From Ignavibacteriota bacterium (GTDB lineage Bacteria; Bacteroidota; Ignavibacteria; Tepidaquicellales; Tepidaquicellaceae), in the NCBI GenBank assembly GCA_026390735.1, contig JAPLFJ010000056.1, positions 1 through 55,872 on the forward strand: 55,872 nucleotides of DNA. The letters run 5' to 3'. Below, one piece after another: positions 8,873 to 17,680 of the stretch (positions within the stretch are counted from its first letter, which is position 1; every line of letters begins with the position of its first letter). The notes under the pieces are model-generated. The model did not search any database. It had not been told where the DNA came from and was given only the letters and a program-made list of their open reading frames with translations. The position numbers and the translations under genes were made by a program.

Positions 8873-9064
8873 TCAGTGGTAATCATCTCTAATCAATCTT
8901 TTCAGTGTGCCAATCTTTTTATATTTTTGCCTAAAATCTATCCGTGAGAATCGGCTCTTATCGTCTTTTATTCCGCCGCGGCGGATTCTATTTCTACTAT
9001 TTATCAGTGAAAATCAGATCTAATCATTCTCTTCAGTGTGCTATTCTTTTTCAGTGTGCCAATC
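8873..9064. repeat. Duplicated 48-bp intergenic repeat
   Basis: A 48-bp unit at 8873-8920 recurs at 9004-9051. Both start TCAGTG, contain TCTAATCA and TTCAGTGTGC, and end near TCTTTT. A further TCAGTGTGCCAATC follows at 9051-9064. The 14-bp GC-rich palindrome TCCGCCGCGGCGGA (8972-8985) lies between the copies. The block occupies the 279-bp convergent gap between the GT9 gene and bshA. No gene is seen in it; a frame of 105 codons starting at 8944 runs into bshA antisense and is rejected. Confidence 0.7.
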
Positions 9065-9066
9065 TC

Positions 9067-10209
9067 TCACTTCCCCAGTATCTTATCATAAAACTCTTCA
9101 TAATACCCTATTATCTTATCCTCATTAAAAAACTCCGCCCTCTCTCTCGCATTCTTCTGAAAGAGCTTATACTTCTTCTCTTCCGAGAACAACTCAACCG
9201 CATACCTTGCCATTCTTTCCACATCTCCGAACTCAGCAATATACCCCGTCTCACCGTGTAAGTTTAATTCAGGCAATCCTCCTACACTCGAAGAGATTAC
9301 AGGTACTCCGCAGCTCATTGCTTCAAGCGCTGATAGACCAAAACTCTCCTGCTGTGATGGCATTAAAAACAGATCTGCTATTGATAATATTTCAGGCAGC
9401 GAATCCTGCTTACCCATAAACTTCACGTGCTCCATTATTCCCAGTTCCCTGCAAAGTCTTTCGCACTCGCTTCTTTCGGGTCCATCGCCGACAAGTATAA
9501 GCCTCGATGGAATCTTCTCCCTTACCAGAGCAAAGATTTTAATAACGTCCGGTACTCTCTTTACAGGTCTGAAGTTTGAAACGTGAATAAGCACTTTCTC
9601 TTTCGCTTCTGCAAAGTTCTTCCTGAAGCATCCAGTAGTTTTCTCAGGATTCCTTTTGTATTTATCTGTGTCGATAAAGTTAGGAATAACTTCAATGTCT
9701 TTCTCAATTTTGTATGTTGAAATGGTCTTGTCTTTCAGGAACTGCGATACTGCTGTTACTCCGTCTGACTGCTCAATGCTGAACTTCATCGTCGAAAGGA
9801 AACTCGGCTCAAGCCCTACAAGCGTTATGTCCGTTCCGTGCAGAGTTGTTATTACTTTAATTTGCTTATTGTTCTTTCTCTCATTTTTTAAAATCTCCCT
9901 CGCAAGATAAGCACTCGTTGCGTGTGGTATTGCATAGTGTGCGTGTATAAGGTCGAGGTCGTTGAACTTTACTACTTCCACCATCTTGCTCGACAGTGCA
10001 ATGGAGTATAAAGGAAATTCAAACAAAGGATAACTGTACATCTCAACTTCGTGGTAAAATATATTTCCGATGTAACTGCTTAGTCTGGTTGGCATCGCAT
10101 AAGAAATAAAGTGTACTTCGTGTCCCTTTAACGCAAGTGTCTTTCCGAGTTCTGTGGCAACAACACCGCTGCCGCCATAAGTTGGATAACAGGTAATTCC
10201 GATTTTCAT
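9067..10209 (-). CDS. bshA: BshA, GlcNAc-malate synthase (bacillithiol pathway)
   Basis: 380 residues, GT4 family. The N-terminus KIGITCYPTYGGSGVVATEL is diagnostic of BshA, followed by HEVHFISYAMPTRL and the LIHAHYAIPHA motif. The EX7E element is QESFGLSALEAM (E288, E296). BshA joins GlcNAc from UDP-GlcNAc to L-malate, the first step of bacillithiol, a low-molecular-weight thiol of Firmicutes, Deinococcus and many Bacteroidota. BshB and BshC are not in the window. Transcribed leftward, divergent from ppk2 across a 118-bp AT-rich gap with no clear regulatory element. Confidence 0.93.
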   Translation of the reverse strand: MKIGITCYPTYGGSGVVATELGKTLALKGHEVHFISYAMPTRLSSYIGNIFYHEVEMYSYPLFEFPLYSIALSSKMVEVVKFNDLDLIHAHYAIPHATSAYLAREILKNERKNNKQIKVITTLHGTDITLVGLEPSFLSTMKFSIEQSDGVTAVSQFLKDKTISTYKIEKDIEVIPNFIDTDKYKRNPEKTTGCFRKNFAEAKEKVLIHVSNFRPVKRVPDVIKIFALVREKIPSRLILVGDGPERSECERLCRELGIMEHVKFMGKQDSLPEILSIADLFLMPSQQESFGLSALEAMSCGVPVISSSVGGLPELNLHGETGYIAEFGDVERMARYAVELFSEEKKYKLFQKNARERAEFFNEDKIIGYYEEFYDKILGK

Positions 10210-10327
10210 GGTCTTCTGATATATTGATATAAAATACTTATATAATCCTTAAAAATAAAACTATTAAGGTTTAGATTTACATTGATATTAATTTCTATTA
10301 TTAATAATCTAATATAAATAACAAATT

Positions 10328-11191
10328 ATGGACATTAAATGTTTTACTTCCGAACCGGATAAAGTTATAAAGTTAAAAGATTTTGACCCTTCGTTTACTG
10401 CAGGTTTCAATAATAAGGACGAAGCAAAAGAAAAACTCGAAAATGATATTCAGGAAATGGCCCGCTTGCAGGATATTCTCTATGCAAGCAGTAAGTATGG
10501 ATTGTTGTTAGTCTTTCAGGCAATGGATGCCGCAGGCAAAGACGGGACTATTAAACACGTTATGTCGGGTATCAATCCGCAGGGCTGTGAAGTATACAGT
10601 TTTAAAAGCCCCTCGAGCGAAGAACTTGACCACGACTATCTTTGGCGCTGTATGAAGCGTGTTCCTGAAAAAGGAAGAATAGGAATATTCAACCGTTCAT
10701 ACTACGAGGAGGTGCTTGTCGTAAGGGTTCATCCTGAACTTCTTGCATACCAGAACCTGCCAGTTAAAAAATACAACGAAGATTTCTGGAATAAGAGGTT
10801 TGATGAAATTAATGACTTCGAAAAGTATCTTGTTAACAATGGGATTAAAGTATTAAAGTTTTTTCTGAATGTATCAAAGGAAGAACAGAAAAATCGCTTC
10901 CTCGAAAGAATAAACAACGAAGACAAGAACTGGAAGTTCTCGTCCGCCGATGCTAAGGAAAGAAAATTCTGGGAAGACTATCAGCTTGCGTATGAGATTA
11001 TGTTCAATAAAACCAACACTGAACACGCTCCATGGCATATTATTCCGGCTGATAAAAAATGGTTCACAAGAACCGCTGTTTCGGAGATAATAGTTAAAAC
11101 CCTTAAAGAACTTAACCTCGAATATCCGAAAGTATCCGATGAACATAAAGAGGAACTTCAGAACATAAAGAAAATGCTCGAAGAAGAATAA
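10328..11191 (+). CDS. ppk2: PPK2-family polyphosphate:nucleotide phosphotransferase
   Basis: 287 residues, one PPK2 domain. The Walker A is QAMDAAGKDGT (64-74) and the Walker-B-like segment is GRIGIFNRSYYEEVLVVRVH (about 116-135). The N-terminal extension and ILYASSKYGLLLVFQAMD match the single-domain nucleotide phosphotransferase group. These cytoplasmic enzymes regenerate ADP or ATP (or GTP) from polyphosphate. Whether AMP or ADP is preferred cannot be judged by eye. It stands alone, and its end faces a leftward gene 5 bp away. Confidence 0.9.
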   Translation: MDIKCFTSEPDKVIKLKDFDPSFTAGFNNKDEAKEKLENDIQEMARLQDILYASSKYGLLLVFQAMDAAGKDGTIKHVMSGINPQGCEVYSFKSPSSEELDHDYLWRCMKRVPEKGRIGIFNRSYYEEVLVVRVHPELLAYQNLPVKKYNEDFWNKRFDEINDFEKYLVNNGIKVLKFFLNVSKEEQKNRFLERINNEDKNWKFSSADAKERKFWEDYQLAYEIMFNKTNTEHAPWHIIPADKKWFTRTAVSEIIVKTLKELNLEYPKVSDEHKEELQNIKKMLEEE

Positions 11192-11196
11192 CCTCT

Positions 11197-11736
11197 TTAT
11201 TTGAAGAACTCTTCTTCCGTTATCTGGGATGATTTGTATTCGTTCTTCTTGTTCTTCTTGTATATTTCTAACTTTAATTCAAAGTTCGGTATCTTTATAC
11301 CTGTTTCTGTCTTTACTGTGTAAAAGTCGAGAAGTTTGTCTCCTTTTTTGTAATACACTTCCTGCTGAAACTTTCCCTCGCACTTCTGTCCGCCAAAATC
11401 TTTCTGCATCCAGAAATTACCGAATGCTATCTTTAAGTAGTAAATCCCCTCAGGAATATTCTTTATCTCAAAGGACTCACCAGGGTTTATGTACACACAT
11501 CTTATGCATTCATCGTTTATGGTGTTATGTACCTTTACTATAACGTTCGTATTCCTGCCTATTAATACCCTCAGGAAGTTCTCGGTTTTATAGTCAAACT
11601 TTTCTGAGGAGACCATACACGAAGGTTTTTCACCTGTTTTATAACTTACTTCTTCCCATCCGTCGTCCTGTGAGAATAAAGATGTAACCCTGATAAAGCA
11701 AAAAATTAATAATGATGTTAAGAATATATTTTTCAT
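11197..11736 (-). CDS. Exported protein of unknown function
   Basis: 179 residues with a signal peptide (hydrophobic 3-16, cleavage probably after SLFSQ). The mature part contains VIVKVHNTINDECIRCVYIN with a CxxC-like pair, then a beta-rich region (IPEGIYYLKIAFGNFWMQKD) and a lysine-rich end. The GIYYLKIAFG stretch looks like a carboxypeptidase-regulatory or beta-sandwich module, but I cannot name a family. Single gene, convergent with ppk2. Confidence 0.6.
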   Translation of the reverse strand: MKNIFLTSLLIFCFIRVTSLFSQDDGWEEVSYKTGEKPSCMVSSEKFDYKTENFLRVLIGRNTNVIVKVHNTINDECIRCVYINPGESFEIKNIPEGIYYLKIAFGNFWMQKDFGGQKCEGKFQQEVYYKKGDKLLDFYTVKTETGIKIPNFELKLEIYKKNKKNEYKSSQITEEEFFK

Positions 11737-11923
11737 CTGATATCTTATTTACTCCAAAATATACAATACCGATTATACTTTGTATGCAAAACACAACAAA
11801 ACAGTACATTTATTATCGTTTTTTTGAGGGTTTTTATAATCTTGATAATACTATCAGTATAAGTTAATTTAACAGTTAAATATTTTTCTAATGCAGGAAG
11901 TTTATGCTGAATTTACGTTTAAA

Positions 11924-12535
11924 ATGAAGGCTCTTTTGTTCATTATTGCCGCTGTTTTGTTGATTTCTGGCGATGGAATTGCACAGAATGAGTACGGTGA
12001 GTTGCCGAAAACTAATTTAAACGCATTTCAGGAAATTACCTCCGATTGTTTTAACGAAATTGCAGATGTTATAACTATTATAGGTAAAGATAAGTTGTAT
12101 AAAATTAGTATAGAGGATAATACTGAGTTTAAAGATTTCCTGCTTAATGAATTAAAACAGAAATTCTATAATCTGAGGTTCGTGTATGTTGTTTCCGACT
12201 CAGTCGATGCAGTTATAAGGTTTAGCAGTTTAAACTTTAAAACTGAATATTCTGAACTGAAAGAAAAGAAATTACTCGGCGATGAATATTTCAAAAGACA
12301 ACTGTCCGTTGGTTATAACTTTTCGGCATCGGGAACATCTGAAAGAAAAATATTCAGGGTTTATAAGGACGAAGTGAAAGCAGATAAGATGGATTATGTT
12401 GAAAGCGGGAATTATGCATTCCTGAAATCGGTTTTACCGGAGAAGCCCTTTTTAAAGAAAGTAATCGTCCCGGCTGTAATCGTTGCAGTTTCAGCGATAG
12501 CTACAATATTATTTTTTACAATTAGAAGCAAATAA
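11924..12535 (+). CDS. Exported protein with C-terminal membrane anchor, unknown
   Basis: About 203 residues if started at the Met at 11924, which gives a clean signal peptide (MKALLFIIAAVLLISGDG, then IAQ). An upstream ATG at 11891 would put 11 residues in front of it and is less likely. The middle is soluble and charged; the end is a hydrophobic helix (VPAVIVAVSAIATILFF) with a basic tail RSK. It begins the rightward run that continues with bamD 5 bp downstream. Function is not recognised; an envelope role is inferred from context. Confidence 0.6.
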   Translation: MKALLFIIAAVLLISGDGIAQNEYGELPKTNLNAFQEITSDCFNEIADVITIIGKDKLYKISIEDNTEFKDFLLNELKQKFYNLRFVYVVSDSVDAVIRFSSLNFKTEYSELKEKKLLGDEYFKRQLSVGYNFSASGTSERKIFRVYKDEVKADKMDYVESGNYAFLKSVLPEKPFLKKVIVPAVIVAVSAIATILFFTIRSK

Positions 12536-12540
12536 AATTA

Positions 12541-13308
12541 ATGTATAAAGAAATGAAAGTATATCTGTTGTTATGCGTTGTCTTGTTCGCCTTTGTTCTG
12601 GCGGGATGCTCAGGTTCGGGTAAATCGGATATTAAAACGGAAGACCCTGATAAAGCATTCGACATCGCTAAAGTCAGTTACGACAAGAAAGATTATGTTC
12701 AGGCAATTGAAGATTTTTCTCTTATTAAAGTTAAATTCTCAGGAACAAGTATAAGCGATAAAGCACAGTATTATCTCGGCTTGAGTTATCTTAAACAGCA
12801 GGAATATATCCTCGCAGCTTATGAATTTGAGTATTTACTGAAAAACTATGCAACGAGTAAATATGCTACGGAAGGACGTTTCCAGCTTGCTATGTGCTAT
12901 TTCGGTATGTCGCCTAAGTGGCCTTTAGACCAGACGTATACTCGTCAGGCAATTACGGAATTCAAGAATTTCCTCGAACTGTTCCCGACCGATAAGAATG
13001 CTCCCGAAGCAGAAGCAAAAATTAAAGAATTAAGGAATAAACTAGCACTCAAGGAGTTAAAGGCTGCCGAACTATACAATACGATGGAGAATTATAAAGC
13101 CGCTACATTGTACTACGATAATGTTGTTAATGAATATTATGATACAGATTATGCCGATGATGCCCTATACGGAAAGATTAAAACTCTTATAACCCGTAAA
13201 AAGTATGCTCTTGCAAAAACAGAAATTGAAAGGTTTGAAACCAAGTTTCCCGGCAGTAACCTGCTTCTTAAAGTCAAAAGTTTAATAAATACTATACCGT
13301 CAGAATGA
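12541..13308 (+). CDS. bamD: BamD outer-membrane assembly lipoprotein
   Basis: 255 residues. Lipoprotein signal with lipobox VLAGC (Cys23, or Cys19 if started at Met5, position 12553). The mature protein is TPR repeats of the BamD/YfiO type (KAFDIAKVSYDKKDYVQAIE; SDKAQYYLGLSYLKQQEYIL; FQLAMCYFGMSPKWPLDQ). The last signature, with the DQTYTRQAI loop, is characteristic of BamD. It anchors at the inner face of the outer membrane and works with BamA to insert beta-barrel proteins. Its stop overlaps the next start (ATGATG). Confidence 0.87.
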   Translation: MYKEMKVYLLLCVVLFAFVLAGCSGSGKSDIKTEDPDKAFDIAKVSYDKKDYVQAIEDFSLIKVKFSGTSISDKAQYYLGLSYLKQQEYILAAYEFEYLLKNYATSKYATEGRFQLAMCYFGMSPKWPLDQTYTRQAITEFKNFLELFPTDKNAPEAEAKIKELRNKLALKELKAAELYNTMENYKAATLYYDNVVNEYYDTDYADDALYGKIKTLITRKKYALAKTEIERFETKFPGSNLLLKVKSLINTIPSE

Positions 13309-13790
13309 TGAATTCCAAAAAAGTTAAAGACTCTCAGGTACAAATGGTTGAACTTGTTCTGCCAAACGATACTAATATGCTCGGTAATCTCCTTGGCGGA
13401 AAACTTATGCACTGGATGGATATTGCCGCTGCACTCGCTGCTTCAAGGCATTGTAACAATGTTGCAGTAACTGCCGCTGTCGATAATCTTCAGTTTCATA
13501 AACCTGTTAAACTGGGCGATATTATCAGGCTGAAAGCGTCTGTGAACAGGGCATTTAAAACTTCTATGGAAGTCGGTGTAAAAGTAGAAGTGGAAAATAT
13601 TAAGTTCGGAGAAGTGTTTCACTCAAACAGTGCTTATTTAACGTTCGTGAACGTTGACAGGGAGTCCAATAGACCTATTCCCGTGCCTGAAATTATTCCC
13701 GAAACAGATGAAGAGAAGAGAAGGTTTGATGAAGCTTTAAAGAGAAGAAACCAGAGAGTTCAGGAAAAATCAGGATTTATTCAGAACTGA
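13305..13790 (+). CDS. Acyl-CoA thioesterase, hotdog fold
   Basis: 161 residues. NMLGNLLGGKLMHWMDIAAA is the hotdog-fold active-site helix of YciA/BFIT-type acyl-CoA thioesterases, followed by VAVTAAVDNLQFHKPVKLGD. It hydrolyses acyl-CoA to free acid and CoA in the cytoplasm; chain-length preference is unknown. Translation is coupled to bamD: two adjacent ATGs (13305, 13308) overlap the bamD stop. Only 1 bp separates it from the next gene, an ABC ATPase. Confidence 0.88.
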   Translation: MMNSKKVKDSQVQMVELVLPNDTNMLGNLLGGKLMHWMDIAAALAASRHCNNVAVTAAVDNLQFHKPVKLGDIIRLKASVNRAFKTSMEVGVKVEVENIKFGEVFHSNSAYLTFVNVDRESNRPIPVPEIIPETDEEKRRFDEALKRRNQRVQEKSGFIQN

Positions 13791-13791
13791 T

Positions 13792-14436
13792 ATGTCTGGC
13801 ATTAGTTTAAAATGTACTTCACTCGAGAAAAGCTTTTTAAATAAGGTAATATTTAAAAATGTTACCCTTGATTTCGTTAAAGGTGATTCGGTTGCCATAA
13901 CAGGAAGAAACGGCTCTGGTAAATCTACATTGCTGAAGGTTCTGGCAAACCTTATTAAACCCAATAAGGGGAAGGTGGAAATATTCGATGACGGGAAAGA
14001 GGTTATTCCCGATAAAGTTCATATGCATCTTGGTATGATTGCTCCGTACATTAATCTTTATGATGAACTCACAGCTTATGAAAACCTTGAGTTCTTCTTC
14101 GATTTAAAATGTAAGTCTGATAAGTACAGCGATAAGAAAGAAAGAATTAAATATCTTCTTGATAAGATAAACCTTTACGGCCGCAGAAATGATGATGTGA
14201 AGAACTATTCGTCAGGTATGAAACAGCGCGTAAAACTTGCATTCGCAATTATTAATGACCCGGAAATATTGCTGCTCGATGAACCGAGAACAAACCTGGA
14301 CGTTGAAGGAATTGACCTTGTGTATAAAGTAGCAGAAGAACAGAAACAAAAAGGAATATTAATTCTCGCAACAAATGAGCCCGAAGATACAGGTCTTTGC
14401 AGCAGAATAATATCTATAGAAGATTATAAAAAATAG
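13792..14436 (+). CDS. ABC transporter ATP-binding protein (CcmA-like)
   Basis: 214 residues, a single nucleotide-binding domain. Walker A GRNGSGKST (38-46), signature YSSGMKQRVKLAFA (about 138-151), Walker B EILLLDEPRTNLD (about 160-172). The short size and overall pattern resemble the haem-exporter ATPase CcmA or ABC-2 type ATPases. Usual CcmA proteins read EPTTNLD or similar; here an Arg follows the Pro. No permease gene (CcmB or ABC-2) is adjacent, so the partner must be encoded elsewhere. Confidence 0.82.
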   Translation: MSGISLKCTSLEKSFLNKVIFKNVTLDFVKGDSVAITGRNGSGKSTLLKVLANLIKPNKGKVEIFDDGKEVIPDKVHMHLGMIAPYINLYDELTAYENLEFFFDLKCKSDKYSDKKERIKYLLDKINLYGRRNDDVKNYSSGMKQRVKLAFAIINDPEILLLDEPRTNLDVEGIDLVYKVAEEQKQKGILILATNEPEDTGLCSRIISIEDYKK

Positions 14437-14456
14437 AAATATTAGTAAACTATTAA

Positions 14457-15068
14457 ATGTCTGAAGATAAATCTCAGGAAAATAAGAGCGCATCTAAACT
14501 GGAAGATTATGATCTGATTGGTAGAGCCATTAAAGGCGACCAGTCTGCTTACGACAGGTTGATGAAGAAGTACTATAAGCTTGTTAACAATCTTATCTAC
14601 CGTATGATTTATAATAAGGAAGATGTCGAAGACCTTACTCAGGAAGCATTCATCAAGGCATTTAATTCACTCGAGAAGTTTGACCATCAGTTTGCATTCT
14701 CTACCTGGCTCTATAAAATCGCATCTAATAATTGTATAGATTATTTAAGGAAAAAGAAATTAAATACTATATCTATCGATAAGGAAATCGATTCCGAGGA
14801 TGATGACCTCCGGTTTGAGATTCCTGATAACGATTATAAACCCGACAGAAACATTCTCGATGCAGAAAGGAAGAAAATCCTCGAGGATGCTGTTGCAAGT
14901 TTACCCGATAAATATAAAACTGTTATTATCTTAAGACATCAGGATGAGATGGAATACGAAGAGATAGCTCAAAAACTAAATATTCCTCTGGGTACCGTAA
15001 AAGCTCATATCTTCAGAGGCAGAGAGCTTTTAAATAAATACCTGAAGGATAAAATGATTCATTTTTAA
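14457..15068 (+). CDS. ECF-type RNA polymerase sigma factor
   Basis: 203 residues. Sigma region 2 spans about 20-95 (DQSAYDRLMKKYYKLVNNLI, EDVEDLTQEAFIKAFNSL, FSTWLYKIASNNCIDYLRKK), followed by an acidic linker (IDSEDDDLRFEIPDNDY) and region 4 at about 140-195 (LPDKYKTVIILRHQDEMEYE, LGTVKAHIFRGRELL). No anti-sigma gene follows. It sits between the ABC ATPase and mutS, 6 bp before the latter, so it may serve a general rather than a dedicated stress response. Confidence 0.92.
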   Translation: MSEDKSQENKSASKLEDYDLIGRAIKGDQSAYDRLMKKYYKLVNNLIYRMIYNKEDVEDLTQEAFIKAFNSLEKFDHQFAFSTWLYKIASNNCIDYLRKKKLNTISIDKEIDSEDDDLRFEIPDNDYKPDRNILDAERKKILEDAVASLPDKYKTVIILRHQDEMEYEEIAQKLNIPLGTVKAHIFRGRELLNKYLKDKMIHF

Positions 15069-15074
15069 TCAGTT

Positions 15075-17666
15075 ATGAAACGCGAAGAAACTCCGTTAAT
15101 GATGCAATACCGCAAGGTAAAGGAAAAGTATCCTGATATGATATTGCTTTTCCGTATGGGAGATTTCTTCGAGACGTTTGAAAACGATGCGATTCTTACT
15201 TCCAAAGTTCTCGGTATTACTCTCACTAAACGTTCAAGCGGAGATGTTCCTCTCGCAGGATTCCCTCACCACGCACTCGATAATTATCTGCCTAAACTCG
15301 TAAAGGCGGGTTACCGGGTTGCAGTCTGCGAACAACTTGAAGACCCTAAGTTTGCCAAAGGCATAGTTAAACGCGACGTCGTTGAGGTTGTTACCCCAGG
15401 TGCAAATTTCTCGGATAAACTTCTTAACCATAAATCAAATAATTTTCTCGCCGCTGTATACATAAAAGATGATGTCTGCGGATTCTCTTTCTGCGATGCT
15501 ACTACTGGCGAGTTTGCTACATCTGAAATTCATAAGAATAATTTACTCTCTCAGATAGAATCTATTAACCCAGCCGAAATTCTTATTCCTAAGAAAAGCA
15601 GGGAGACAATATTCAAACTGCTCGATATAAACGAAGGACCTATGTATGACGGTGAGCCGCCTAAGTATTCAATAACGAAAGTTGATGACTGGGTGTTTAA
15701 TCTTGATTATGCAAAGGAACTCCTTACTAATCAGTTCGGTACTCAGTCTTTAAAAGGTTTCGGAATAGAAGACTTAAAGGAAGGTCTCGTTTCTGCAGGC
15801 TGTATTATTAACTACCTGAACGAAACACAGAAGAGTAAACTTGAGCATATTAAGAAAATCTATCTGTACAACTACACTGATTATATAATTCTCGACCCTT
15901 CCACAAAGCGCAATCTTGAAATCACTGCTTCAATCACTGAAGGCAGCAGGGAGGGGACTTTAATATCTATACTCGACAGGACTCAGACTGCAATGGGAGG
16001 CAGACTTTTAAAGAAATGGGTGTCCCGTCCTTTGAAGAAGAAAGATCAGATTGATAAAAGACTCGATGCTGTTAAAGATTTCTTCGATAAAAAAGGTCCG
16101 AGAAAGTCACTGGTGGAAATATTAAACTCCATCGCCGACTTGGAACGTCTGCTCTCAAAAGTGGCAACAGGTAAAGCTGTGCCAAGAGACATTCTTCAGT
16201 TAAAGATTTCCCTTAAGAATGTTTCAGAGATTAAGAAACTTCTTGATGGTTTCGAATCCAACTCTATTACGGCTCTCAAAAACGGACTCGTCGTTATTCA
16301 GGAACTGATAAACGAGATTGGAAAAATAGTTAATGAAAATTATCTCTCCGGTACCGATAAATACGGGATTATAAATAAAGGTTACGATTCCGAACTTGAC
16401 GAACTTAAGGAAATTCATATAAACGGTAAGACGTGGATAGAGAACTATCAGAGTAAAGAAAGAAAAAGCACAGGTATCAGTTCACTGAAAGTTGACTACA
16501 ATAAAGTCTTCGGTTATTACATCGATATCACAAAAGCCAATATTGATAAGGTTCCACCGGATTATATCAGGAAACAAACCCTCGTTAATTCCGAGAGGTA
16601 TATTACTGAGGAATTAAAAGTATATGAAGATAAAATCTTTAACGCAGAAGAAAAGATAATTATTATCGAGAATAAAATCTTCCTTCAGCTTAGGGAGTTT
16701 ATTCTTAAATTTACAGACGACATTCAGAAGAATGCATCTATAATCGCAACCCTGGATTCTCTGTTAAGTTTTGCTGAAATATCCGAAGCATACAATTATG
16801 TATTACCCGAAATTAATGAAAGCGAAGAACTCGAAATAATTGAAGGTAGACACCCTGTAATCGAAAGATTATTATCAGCAGGCGAAAAATACATCCCTAA
16901 CGACACTATCGTTGATACTACCGATAATCAGATTCTTATCCTTACTGGTCCTAATATGAGCGGTAAGTCAAGTTATCTGCGTCAGACAGGATTGATTGTC
17001 CTGCTCGCACAGATTGGTTGCTTCGTTCCTGCAAAGTCCGCTAAGATTGGTATTGTCGATAAAATATTCACAAGGGTCGGCGCTTCCGATAATATCGCAA
17101 AAGGTGAGAGTACATTCCTCGTCGAAATGCACGAAGCCGCTAACATACTGAATAATGCTACCTGCAAAAGTCTGTTGCTGCTAGATGAAATCGGCAGAGG
17201 TACCAGCACATATGACGGTATTTCTATCGCCTGGGCTATTACTGAATATCTTCACGAGAACCCAAACATCAGAGCAAAGACTTTATTCGCTACTCACTAC
17301 CACGAACTTAATTCTCTTGCCGATAACTATGACAGGATTAAAAACTACAGAGTTGAAGTCCGTGAATATGGCGACAAAGTTATATTCCTCAGGAAAATCA
17401 CCGAAGGCACTGCAGACCATAGTTACGGAATACAGGTTGCACAGATGGCAGGTCTTCCCGAAACCGTTACTAAACGTGCCAAGGAAATCCTGAAGTCATT
17501 CGAGGATAAAAAGCAGCGCAAGACACATAAAGATGATATCCAGATAAGTCTTTTCGAGGTCACAAAAGACACTGTCTTAAAAAACAAACTTAAAGATATA
17601 GATATAAACACAATTTCTCCATTAGAAGCACTTAACCTCTTAAAAAGTCTTAAAGACGATTTATAA
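15075..17666 (+). CDS. mutS: DNA mismatch repair protein MutS
   Basis: 863 residues, full length. The mismatch-reading Phe-X-Glu is F31-F32-E33 in GDFFETF. Connector, lever and clamp domains follow (to about 560). The ATPase has Walker A GPNMSGKS (625-632), Walker B LLLDEIGRGTSTYDG (D704, E705) and the ATHYHEL switch. A C-terminal helical tail (KSFEDKKQRKTHKDDIQISL) resembles the MutS dimerisation segment. It detects mispairs and recruits MutL, which is not in the window. Tightly packed after the sigma gene and before the decarboxylase gene. Confidence 0.97.
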   Translation: MKREETPLMMQYRKVKEKYPDMILLFRMGDFFETFENDAILTSKVLGITLTKRSSGDVPLAGFPHHALDNYLPKLVKAGYRVAVCEQLEDPKFAKGIVKRDVVEVVTPGANFSDKLLNHKSNNFLAAVYIKDDVCGFSFCDATTGEFATSEIHKNNLLSQIESINPAEILIPKKSRETIFKLLDINEGPMYDGEPPKYSITKVDDWVFNLDYAKELLTNQFGTQSLKGFGIEDLKEGLVSAGCIINYLNETQKSKLEHIKKIYLYNYTDYIILDPSTKRNLEITASITEGSREGTLISILDRTQTAMGGRLLKKWVSRPLKKKDQIDKRLDAVKDFFDKKGPRKSLVEILNSIADLERLLSKVATGKAVPRDILQLKISLKNVSEIKKLLDGFESNSITALKNGLVVIQELINEIGKIVNENYLSGTDKYGIINKGYDSELDELKEIHINGKTWIENYQSKERKSTGISSLKVDYNKVFGYYIDITKANIDKVPPDYIRKQTLVNSERYITEELKVYEDKIFNAEEKIIIIENKIFLQLREFILKFTDDIQKNASIIATLDSLLSFAEISEAYNYVLPEINESEELEIIEGRHPVIERLLSAGEKYIPNDTIVDTTDNQILILTGPNMSGKSSYLRQTGLIVLLAQIGCFVPAKSAKIGIVDKIFTRVGASDNIAKGESTFLVEMHEAANILNNATCKSLLLLDEIGRGTSTYDGISIAWAITEYLHENPNIRAKTLFATHYHELNSLADNYDRIKNYRVEVREYGDKVIFLRKITEGTADHSYGIQVAQMAGLPETVTKRAKEILKSFEDKKQRKTHKDDIQISLFEVTKDTVLKNKLKDIDINTISPLEALNLLKSLKDDL

Positions 17667-17680
17667 ACTCATATAATATT

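Noticed and set aside
8944-9261. 105-codon frame
   Set aside because: It starts in repeats and continues antisense to bshA, whose motifs are intact.
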